Source of the DNA: Micromonospora cremea | GTDB lineage: Bacteria; Actinomycetota; Actinomycetes; Mycobacteriales; Micromonosporaceae | Direction of reading: 5' to 3' | Assembly: GCF_900143515.1 (NCBI RefSeq) | Contig: NZ_FSQT01000002.1 | Location: forward strand, 2,729,501 to 2,793,500 | DNA length: 64,000 nt | Part shown: positions 7,984-14,323 of the stretch, one piece after another | How positions within the stretch are numbered: the stretch's first letter is position 1 | How the letters are laid out: the number at the start of each line of letters is the position of its first letter | Position numbers and translations under genes: made by a program | The notes under the pieces: model-generated | The model's database searches: none | What the model was told of the DNA's origin: nothing | The model's input: the letters and a program-made list of their open reading frames with translations, nothing else

Positions 7984-9131
7984 CCCGACCGGTCTACGTC
8001 CACGACCTCGACGGGCTGGCCGCGCATGCCCGGTCCGTCCGGGCGGCGCTGCCGCAGGGGGTCGAACTGCTCTACGCAGTCAAGGCGAACCCGGATCCGG
8101 GCGTGCTGCGGACCCTCGCACCGGTCGTCGACGGGTTCGAGGCGGCCAGCCGTGGCGAGCTGCGGAGGTTGGCCGAGGTGCTGCCGGGCCGGGCACCGGC
8201 CGCGTACGCCGGTCCCGGCAAGACCGACGAGGACCTCGCCGCCACCCTCGCCGCCGGGGTGCACCGCATCCACGTCGAGTCGCCGGCCGAGCTGCGGCGT
8301 CTCGGCGCGCTGGCCGCCGCCTCCGGCCGGTCGGCCCAGGTGCTGCTGCGCGTGAACCTGCCGGTGGCCGCGCCCGGCGCCAGCCTGGTGATGGGTGGTG
8401 GGCCCAGCCCGTTCGGCCTGGATCCGGCCGACGCGGTGGAGTGTGCCCGCCGGCCGCCCGCCGGCGTCGAGGTGCGCGGAATTCACGCCCACCTGGCCAG
8501 CGGGCTGGACGCCCCGCTCGCCGGCACGGTCGCCGCCGCCGTGGTCCGCTGGTCCGTCACCGAGGTCGGCGCCGCCGAGGTCGACGTCGGGGGAGGCATG
8601 GCCGTCGACTACGCAGACCCGGCGGCGCGCTTCGACTGGGCGAGCTACGGCCGATCCCTGGCCGAGGTCCTCGACGCGTATCCGGGCCTGCGGGTGCGCA
8701 TCGAGCCGGGCCGGTCGGTCACCGCCTACTGCGGGGCGTACCTCACCGAGGTCATCGACGTGAAACGCTCCTACGGCGAGTGGTTCGTGGTGGTGTCCGG
8801 CGGCACCCACCACCTGCGTACACCCGCGGCGAAGGGCCACCCGCAGCCGTTCAGCGTGCACCGGCGGCAGGATGCCGACGGCCCACGCACCGACGGCGGG
8901 CCGGTCACCGTGGTCGGCCAGCTCTGCACCCCGAAGGACGTGCTGTCCCGCTCGGCCACCGCCGGGCCGATCGGCGTGGGGGACGTGCTGGCCTTCGCCA
9001 TGGCCGGGGCGTACGCCTGGAACATCAGCCACCGTGATTTCCTGCTGCACGAACCTCCGCTGTTCCGGACCGGTGATCCACGGGAGGTGGCCGCCGACTG
9101 GGCGGCCCGACCGTTGCGGTCGTCACCCTGA
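7980..9131 (+). CDS. PLP-dependent (alanine-racemase-fold) decarboxylase, PvsE/SbnH-like
   Basis: The GTG at 7980 overlaps the previous TGA; 383 residues. This is a fold-type III ornithine/DAP-decarboxylase-like enzyme. The PLP lysine is in LLYAVKANPDP (about residue 35), the phosphate-binding loop in DVGGGMAVDY near 205, RIEPGRSVTAY near 240, and QLCTPKDVLS (catalytic Cys) near 317. Decarboxylases of this type in NIS loci act on serine or citryl-amino-acid adducts and supply ethanolamine-like units. As last gene of the operon, followed by a hairpin, it completes an A-B-D-E set; no exporter or receptor gene is linked. Confidence 0.85.
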   Translation: MTRPVYVHDLDGLAAHARSVRAALPQGVELLYAVKANPDPGVLRTLAPVVDGFEAASRGELRRLAEVLPGRAPAAYAGPGKTDEDLAATLAAGVHRIHVESPAELRRLGALAAASGRSAQVLLRVNLPVAAPGASLVMGGGPSPFGLDPADAVECARRPPAGVEVRGIHAHLASGLDAPLAGTVAAAVVRWSVTEVGAAEVDVGGGMAVDYADPAARFDWASYGRSLAEVLDAYPGLRVRIEPGRSVTAYCGAYLTEVIDVKRSYGEWFVVVSGGTHHLRTPAAKGHPQPFSVHRRQDADGPRTDGGPVTVVGQLCTPKDVLSRSATAGPIGVGDVLAFAMAGAYAWNISHRDFLLHEPPLFRTGDPREVAADWAARPLRSSP

Positions 9132-9138
9132 ATGCCGT

Positions 9139-9171
9139 GGGCCGTCGAGCAATATCGCGCCCCGACGGCCC
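9139..9171 (+). terminator. Terminator hairpin of the siderophore operon
   Basis: The 9-bp inverted repeat GGGCCGTCG / CGACGGCCC lies 8 bp after the decarboxylase stop and before the 3' end of the convergent serine protease gene. It could serve both transcripts. Confidence 0.6.
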
Positions 9172-9188
9172 GTTGTCGTCAGCCGTCG

Positions 9189-9923
9189 TCAGCCGTTGTC
9201 GATCAGACTGGCGATCTCGTTGTAGATGAGGTGTGCCTTCGCGCCCTGGTTCGAGGGGCAACCGCCGAGGTGGTGCAGGGCGATGACCCGGTGGCTGGCG
9301 TTCAGCACCGGAGAGCCCGAGTTGCCGCCGGAGGTGTCACAGCTGTAGCTGATGTTCCAGGTGTTGTAGTTCGCGTTCCGCACGGCGCACGTCGCACCGT
9401 TCTGAGTGTCCTCGTAGATCGACAGTCGCTTCGGGTTGCCGTCGCCGTGCCCTGGAACGTACATCCGCGTGCCGGTGGTGGTGGCGGTCGTCGCCAGGTA
9501 CAGGGTGCCGAACCCCTGGATGTTGGCGAAGTTGTTCACCGAGTACAGGGTGTAGTCCAGTTGGCTGGAGCCGCCGCTGCTCACCTTGTAGAGGGTGGCG
9601 CCACTGACCTTGGTGCCGGCGCCAGGGTTCGCGCCGCCACAGGTGGCGCACTGGTAGTTGAACTGCATCTCGCTGCCGCTGAAGGCGGACTGCGTCGAGA
9701 AGCAGTGCTTGTTCGTCAGCATGCGGTTGGTGTTGCCGACCCGCCAGGTGGTGCACATCCCACCGCCGCTGATCAGCAGCCGCGCCACCGCCCTGCCCCG
9801 GGCGTACTCGTTGAGGTGGCTGGTCAGGTAGCAGACCACGTCGCGGCGGGCGTCGATGCTGCAGACGGATTGCGTGGTGAAGTTGTGCTGCGTGATCTCC
9901 GTGCGGTCGTAGCCGCAGGTCAA
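9189..9923 (-). CDS. Trypsin-like serine peptidase, N-terminally truncated
   Basis: The visible 244 residues contain a chymotrypsin-fold triad: His73 in TNKHCF, Asp123 in QLDYTLY and Ser202 in GNSGSPV. Multiple cysteines (CATCGG, SYSCDTSGG) suggest a secreted, disulfide-bonded enzyme of the lysyl-endopeptidase-like type. No signal peptide exists: upstream codons continue only about 20 residues to a TGA inside the antisense of the tRNA gene, and the only nearby start is a TTG at 9921-9923. Secreted relatives would carry some tens of extra N-terminal residues. I read it as a 5'-deleted, probably inactive gene stopping against the tRNA-Arg locus. Confidence 0.65.
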   Translation of the reverse strand: MTCGYDRTEITQHNFTTQSVCSIDARRDVVCYLTSHLNEYARGRAVARLLISGGGMCTTWRVGNTNRMLTNKHCFSTQSAFSGSEMQFNYQCATCGGANPGAGTKVSGATLYKVSSGGSSQLDYTLYSVNNFANIQGFGTLYLATTATTTGTRMYVPGHGDGNPKRLSIYEDTQNGATCAVRNANYNTWNISYSCDTSGGNSGSPVLNASHRVIALHHLGGCPSNQGAKAHLIYNEIASLIDNG

Positions 9924-9981
9924 AGTGGGTGGCTCCCTGCCAACGCGGGTCGACGCGCAGGTCGCTAAACTGAGCGCTCGC

Positions 9982-10054
9982 GCCCTCGTAGCTCAGGGGA
10001 TAGAGCATCGGTTTCCTAAACCGTGTGTCGCAGGTTCGAATCCTGCCGGGGGCA
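9982..10054 (+). tRNA. tRNA-Arg (anticodon CCT)
   Basis: The acceptor stem GCCCTCG pairs with CGGGGGC. The D-arm is TAGCTCAGGGGATAGAGCA, the anticodon loop TTCCTAA carries CCT at 10015-10017, and the T-arm is GCAGG-TTCGAAT-CCTGC. The gene is intact. Its 3' half, from the anticodon loop onwards, is repeated at 21063-21106, so it is the attachment site of the island to its right. Confidence 0.93.
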
Positions 10055-10056
10055 CC
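10013..10056 (+). repeat. attL: 44-bp tRNA-Arg 3' repeat
   Basis: The segment starts at the anticodon loop (TTCCTAAACC) and runs through the acceptor to GGCACC. It is identical to 21063-21106 over all 44 bases, and the flanking bases differ on both sides. It lies within the intact tRNA gene, so integration restored the tRNA. Confidence 0.88.
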
Positions 10057-10131
10057 TCGAAGATCAGCGAAAACGCTACCTGAGCTGGCAATACGCGTGG
10101 CGCTCGATTGGTTGGCGTGTGCAGCCGTAGG

Positions 10132-10579
10132 TCACTGGAAGCGGCCGCTTGTCGTAGGTCGCGGAATATCCGCGGAATGATCTTGAAGTCGTCTGTCCGG
10201 GTCAGCCGAGTGGCCGGGCAAGATCCGGAATGGCGACCACCATACGGGCCAAGCCATGCCGGTCAGCGCGTCGTCGATCCGGCCGTTGACGGTGACCTCT
10301 TCCCCATCGATGCACTTGGCGTAGACCTTGAGCAGGACGCCAACGGAGTGGCCGGCCCGCTCGGCGACCTCGGTTGCCGGAATGCCAGCGTTAAGCCACA
10401 GCGAAACGGCAGCGTGCCGCAGGTCGTACGGCCGTCCGGCTAGCGGGGAGTCGACCTGATGCGGAGTCAGCGCCAACCGCCGTGCCTCCTCCCAGACGCG
10501 GGAGTAGGTCGAGGCGGCAAGGACGTTGCCCCGCTCACTGCGGAACATGCGGCCGCCGCGGCGAGATGGAGCGCGCCAA
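10132..10579 (-). pseudogene. Tyrosine integrase, C-terminal fragment (int-1)
   Basis: The fragment carries the catalytic C-terminal part of a phage/AICE-type tyrosine recombinase: GRPYDLRHAAVSLWLNAGIP (Arg and His box), VAERAGHSVGVLLKVYAKC (second His box and tyrosine nucleophile). Its 3' end points at attL, as expected for an integrase using the adjacent tRNA. The first ATG is at 10546-10548, but coding-like sequence (RRGGRMFRSERGN) continues to about 10579 and then stops matching. The N-terminal two-thirds, including the arm-binding and first catalytic Arg regions, are gone. Confidence 0.8.
10162..10182 (+). repeat. Left copy of a 21-bp island-end repeat
   Basis: CGGAATATCCGCGGAATGATC matches 20970-20990 at 19 of 21 positions in the same orientation. 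A second shared motif, CAAGATCCGGAA, occurs at 10219-10230 and 20963-20974. Their symmetric placement near attL and attR suggests integrase or excisionase arm-type binding sites, or the split remains of the circular attP region. Confidence 0.5.
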
Positions 10580-10814
10580 CGTGCCGTCGAAGCTTGAGGT
10601 GGTCGGACCGATTGACGTCGAGGACCAGGCCGACGACCGTGCGACGGTGACTGCCCAGGTCCATGCGGTCTGGTGGCACGAGCAGATCAACCTCAGCGGC
10701 ACAGCCCACCCGTTGCGGTTCGAGACCCGGCGAGACGCCGGCGGCTGGCGAGTGTGGGCAGCCGACCTGCCGCCGTGGTGCGGGGTCCACGTCCGGCCGA
10801 ACGCCTGCCGTTGA
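10566..10814 (+). pseudogene. 3' fragment of an unknown island gene
   Basis: From about 10566 the plus strand encodes a protein-like segment (SKLEVVGPIDVEDQADDRAT, QVHAVWWHEQINLSGTAHPL, RVWAADLPPWCGVHVRPN) ending at 10814. No start codon or ribosome binding site exists at its beginning; it abuts the 5' edge of the int-1 fragment. I do not recognise the family. Paired tryptophans and the C-terminal PPWCGVH are notable. It appears to be the C-terminal end of a longer gene that once ran divergently from the integrase. Confidence 0.45.
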
Positions 10815-10833
10815 CTCGTCTCGCTGTGCCTGA

Positions 10834-11076
10834 TCACCGAGTCAGGAACAGGCCGCGAGCAAGTGCATGAGCAACCTCGTCCGACGTCATCTGGGGGAAC
10901 CGCTCTGCGATCGTGGCGCGAGCCTGCTCTTCCGTGACCTTGTGATCCCACACGAGAGCAGCTTGCTCGGAGGAGAAAGTGTCCACGACCCGTTGCCAGG
11001 TGTCGGACGTTTGAGTCTCGACCAGGTCCTGCGGGCGCCCGAAGATCGCACGCCAGAGGTACGCGAGCAGGCTCAC
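10834..11076 (-). CDS. Hypothetical small protein
   Basis: The 80-residue frame starts with GTG at 11074-11076 and begins MSLLAYLWRAIFGRPQDLVE. It is followed by a helical acidic body (WQRVVDTFSSEQAALVWDHK, EEQARATIAERF) and ends ALARGLFLTR. Composition is natural and differs from antisense noise. The N-terminal hydrophobic run is too short for a clear membrane span. No domain is recognised. It lies among island remnants with no operon partner. Confidence 0.5.
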   Translation of the reverse strand: MSLLAYLWRAIFGRPQDLVETQTSDTWQRVVDTFSSEQAALVWDHKVTEEQARATIAERFPQMTSDEVAHALARGLFLTR

Positions 11077-11138
11077 GACTGGATCGTCTCAGCCAGCATC
11101 AATCTTTGACAGTGCCGCCGAGCCGTCGTGTGCTGCGG

Positions 11139-11354
11139 CTACTTGGCGTGCCTCTGGTCGGACTCGCGGCGTACAGCTTCGGTGAGGTCCCGCCAGGCTC
11201 CAGCCGAGGTCTTCATCATCCGGTCGACCATCCGTCGGGCTGATCCTTCGTCCGGGAAGTCGTGCGACACCTCCTGCCCGCCGTCACCACCGAGCCGGCC
11301 ACGCACCCGCCAAAGCCGACCGTCGGAGACCAGCCAGATATCGCGACGAGCCAT
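11139..11354 (-). CDS. Hypothetical small protein (weakly DUF2188-like)
   Basis: From the ATG at 11352-11354 there are 71 codons: MARRDIWLVSDGRLWRVRGR, then a Gly-rich turn, FPDEGSARRMVDRMMK and a basic C-terminus. The order 'aromatic/valine strand, DGRLWRV strand, then a helix of ERA-type residues' recalls DUF2188-like small proteins, but the match is weak. An upstream in-frame start (to 11420) adds only an unlikely Trp/Arg-rich leader. Role unknown. Confidence 0.4.
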   Translation of the reverse strand: MARRDIWLVSDGRLWRVRGRLGGDGGQEVSHDFPDEGSARRMVDRMMKTSAGAWRDLTEAVRRESDQRHAK

Positions 11355-11420
11355 GCGGCCCCACGACCCATTCCACCAGCGCCCGCGTACCTCCACCGAC
11401 AGCAGCATAATCGAACACAC

Positions 11421-12041
11421 GTACGAACCAGCCGGCTACCGGCGGAGTTGTTCAAAGTTCCTGTACGTCTTCAAGGCGGCCCTTGACGGGCCGCACGCAC
11501 CGCCGCCTGGGCGCGCGTCCGACGCTCCGCTGTCGCTCCACGCCGGCCACGCAACACGCCCGGCGGCTGGCGCGGACAGCGGGAAGCCCGGTGGGCCGCC
11601 GCAGAACGGCAGGCGTTGACCGGTGACGGGTTGGGTCGGCAGCCGGCCGGGCCGCGCGGCCACGAGCCCGCGCGGCGGAAACGCCACGCCGCTGCGTCGG
11701 CGAGCTGGCGCACCGAGCGGGGTTGCGGTTACTGCCTCCGGCGGGGGCGCTCCGGCTCCAGGATGGCCAGGGCTCCGTCGGCGGGTCGCGGTCCGTGGGT
11801 GGTTGCGGTAGGCCATCCCGCCAGCCATCGACCCGGGCAAGCCGAGCAGACCACCGCCCGACCCGCCAGCGTCCGAACCCGCGTCAAGGTCCGCTTGACA
11901 TGGCGGGCCGGGCGGCGGCCCGCTCCCCAGGAGGGCGGGTCGATGGCAGACGGGATGGCAGGGCTCGCCGTGGTCGAGGTCTCGACGCCAGCAGATGGGC
12001 GGTCCCTGGACCGTCTGGGCCGGCAACTGAATCCGGCGGCG
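11421..12041. other. Gene-poor stretch inside the island
   Basis: About 600 bp of very GC-rich DNA have long open frames on both strands, but all are rich in Gly, Pro, Ala and Arg and look like compositional artefacts. No start with a good ribosome binding site, no known domain and no clear repeat was found. It may be decayed plasmid or conjugative-element DNA. Confidence 0.35.
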
Positions 12042-12491
12042 TCAGTGCTTCCAGAGGTCCTCCGTGCGGAAGTACCTGGCGGTGAACTCCTCTTCCAGGG
12101 AGTCCGTGTCCGTCTCATCCGTCCACCAACCTGGCCAGACGTCGACACCGGAGGGCGCACTGATGGCCGTCAGGACGGCGGAGCACCGGTGGCAGCGCCG
12201 AGGAGCCGAGTCCCGGAACCGCCCGCCGCAGTCACACCGTCGTAGTCGCGTTTCAAGTGCGTCCATCAGCGTGGAACGGCTCCCGTCTCGGGCAGGGAGC
12301 GCATCCGCGATGGCGATACACGTGCTGTCGTAGTAACTGACATCCACCCGCATTGGGCAGCCGTCGCAATAGAGGAAGTAGCAGTCCAGCAGCGGTGAGT
12401 GATCGAGACGGTAAAGGTGTTCGTGGCACTCCGGACAGGTGATTTCCTCGCCGTTGAGCCAGTTGTCGTCGAGTTCGTCCGGGTGACCCAC
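12042..12491 (-). CDS. Hypothetical protein with zinc-ribbon cysteine pairs
   Basis: The 149-residue frame starts with GTG at 12489-12491. It contains EEITCPECHEHLYRL (CxxC), LYCDGCPMRVDVSYYDS (CxxC) and a second set RRCDCGGRFRDSAPRRCHRC. It therefore has probably two treble-clef or ribbon-type zinc sites, followed by an acidic tail (DETDTDSLEEEFTARYF). No catalytic motif is seen. The acidic tail and zinc ribbons resemble small immunity- or adaptor-type proteins, which would fit the SUKH and barstar genes further along the island, but this is only contextual. Confidence 0.55.
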   Translation of the reverse strand: MGHPDELDDNWLNGEEITCPECHEHLYRLDHSPLLDCYFLYCDGCPMRVDVSYYDSTCIAIADALPARDGSRSTLMDALETRLRRCDCGGRFRDSAPRRCHRCSAVLTAISAPSGVDVWPGWWTDETDTDSLEEEFTARYFRTEDLWKH

Positions 12492-12710
12492 GGCACGATG
12501 ATGCCACGATCGGAAGCACTGCGGCCGGTCGCGCTTCCTCAGGTCGTGGCCTGGCCGGTCTCAGTTCCGCTTCAACGTCTGACGCTCGCGATTGAGTGAC
12601 CAACTGGGCGACGACGGAGGCAAGCAAGGATGGACGCCCATGGACGCTGGCGGACCGTACCGGCAGCTCAGCCCGGCTGCGCGGGCAGCTCACCTCGCAG
12701 TGATCGTTCT

Positions 12711-12754
12711 TTCACACCGAAGAGGTCACTGGTTCGATCCCACTATCGCCCACG
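12711..12754 (+). repeat. 3' remnant of tRNA-Val(CAC): relic attachment half-site
   Basis: The stretch TTCACACCGAAGAGGTCACT followed by GGTTCGATCCCACTATCGCC and CAC reads as the anticodon loop, variable region, T-arm and acceptor 3' side of an actinobacterial tRNA-Val(CAC). The T-stem has one change (CCACT where pairing expects CCAGT). The 5' half of the tRNA is absent. It lies 74 bp from the 3' end of the dead integrase at 12828, the standard int/att layout, so it is probably an att half-site of a second element. Confidence 0.6.
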
Positions 12755-12827
12755 CAGATCAAGGCCACTTCCCGAGTTCGGGAGGTGGTCTTTCTGCTTC
12801 GGTACAGCAGTTTTGTACAGCAGTAGG

Positions 12828-13740
12828 TCAGTGGCCGAGTGAGTCGCCGAGGCGCTTGAGGGCGTCGAGGGTCGCCTTCGACGAGACCTGCGTGTAGATC
12901 TCCATGGTCACGGAGAAGCGGGCGTGCCGTTGGATCTGCATGACGACTCTGGGATGGACGTCGAGGTCGGCGAGCAACGTGGCGCAGGTGCGTCGCGCAT
13001 CGTGCACGGTGATCAGCATGGCTCTCGCCCTTTCGCATCTCGTTTGCCAGGAGCGCTGGAAGTTGCGTGGCTCGATCGGTGTGCCATAGCGGGTGGTGAA
13101 TACGAGATCGGTGTCGTGCCAGGTGTTGCCGGCGGCTGCTCGTGCCTCGTCCCGTTGCGCCTTCCTGATTCCTAGTGCCGTGGCGCAGATGTCGGGCCGG
13201 GGGAGGGTGGCGTCGGATGCCTGGGTCTTGGTGTCGCGGTGGAGGAGCCGGCCGCGGACCCGTTGCAGCTGGCGGCCGATGGTCAGCTCGCCCACGTCGA
13301 GGTCTACGTTCTCTCACGTGAGTCCCAGGGCCTCGCCCTTGCGTAGGCCGGTGGCGAGGACCAGGGCGTAGGCGGCGTAGAGCGGGTCCTGGTCGACGCG
13401 GCCGATTCGAGGAACTTGCGGGCCTCGTCGCTCGACCGCGACTTGCCCCGTCGCCGACCGACGGTGGCGAGGGTGATCGGCGCGGCCAGGTTCTTGGTGA
13501 TGAGGTCTTCGGCTTGCGCGTGGGTGAGGGCGGCTCGCAGCGCGGCCCGGATGTCGCTGACCGTCCGCGTTGACGGGACGGCCTGGCAGCAGCGGCCAAC
13601 GGCACAGCAGCGCCGCTTGTCCTTCGGGCGGGCGGCGTCCTGTCCCTGAGCGCAGCACTGGCAGGTCCGGGCCACCTGGTTGATCCAGGTCTGCACGTCC
13701 CGGCGCCGGGGGAGACGCCCTCGATCAATTGAGTCGGCAG
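12828..13740 (-). pseudogene. Tyrosine integrase with frameshift and stop (int-2)
   Basis: The frames together encode a common actinobacterial integrase. A Cys-rich N-terminal part (ARTCQCCAQGQDAARPKDKR, RCCAVGRCCQ) is followed by a core-binding region (TVSDIRAALRAALTHAQAED) and the catalytic boxes LATGLRKGEALGLT, ITVHDARRTCATLLADL, MQIQRHARFSVTMEIYTQ. A frameshift lies near 13395 (between KFLESAAS and DPLYAAYAL). A TGA at 13315-13317 replaces the expected Trp of the ALGLTW motif. The extreme N-terminus is missing where it joins the truncated membrane-protein gene. The last open part (12828-13295) is intact but lacks half the domain. Confidence 0.75.
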
Positions 13741-14033
13741 CTGTGCCGGGAGGTGGCCTCGTCCAGCGAGTGCCCGGCGGCCAGGTGCGGGCCGAGGTAG
13801 ATGGCACCGACGACGGTGTTCGGCAGGCTCCAGGTGTGGTCGACGACGAAGAGCAGGAAGCCCTTCACATCCGGGCGGTACACCCGGGTCGAGGCGATCG
13901 CCCGGCCGAAGATCATGCCGGGCAGCAGCCCGAGGGCCGCGCCGACCAGCAGCCCGAGCGGCCCGCCGAGCCAGCCGCCGAGGGCCGCGCCGGCGAGGGT
14001 GTGCGCGATCGCGCTGAGGATCCCGTAGGCCAT
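13741..14033 (-). pseudogene. Membrane protein gene truncated at its 3' end
   Basis: The ATG at 14031-14033 follows an excellent GAGGAGG. The start MAYGILSAIAHTLAGAALGG, then WLGGPLGLLVGAALGLLPGM, predicts two membrane helices or a Gly-rich hairpin. RVYRPDVKGFLLFVVDHTWS and LPNTVVGAIYLGPHLA read like the beginning of a longer protein. The frame breaks after about 95 residues (GHSLDEATS) exactly where integrase-2 sequence begins, and runs to a chance stop at 13725. The 3' part was therefore probably replaced by the mobile DNA. Family not recognised. Confidence 0.55.
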
Positions 14034-14066
14034 GGCCCCTCCTCGTACCCGAGACGCCACCTCCAT

Positions 14067-14323
14067 GCTGACACCGCTAGCAAGATCATCGTTTCCCCGC
14101 CAGGTGGAAGGCGCCGCACGACAGGTGTAGGAGCTATTGATCGAAATATTTAACAGTTGTTCGATGATCGGCCGCAGGTCAAACCGTAGCGTCGGGGCAA
14201 CTCAACTCGCACGGACCGATTACGGAAAGTAATCGCCGGGCGAGCGGCGCGAATCACCGCGGCGGGCCGCCCCCCGGCGGTCGTGAGTAGGCGCTCCACG
14301 TTGCCAACCCCCGAGGAGTAGCT
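14067..14323 (+). promoter_or_regulatory. Upstream region of the M36 peptidase gene
   Basis: No gene is seen. An unusually A+T-rich patch (GAGCTATTGATCGAAATATT, then TAACAGTTG) at about 14130-14155 stands out in this G+C-rich DNA and could hold the promoter. The rest is a GC-rich leader ending in CGAGGAG just before the GTG start. Confidence 0.35.

Noticed and set aside
11436..12245. Overlapping frames of 196 and 209 codons on opposite strands inside the island
   Set aside because: Low-complexity Pro/Gly/Arg composition in both, no Shine-Dalgarno and no family resemblance.
12640..12760. Full tRNA-Val gene
   Set aside because: Only the 3' half from the anticodon loop is present, the T-stem has a mismatch and no 5' acceptor or D-arm precedes it.
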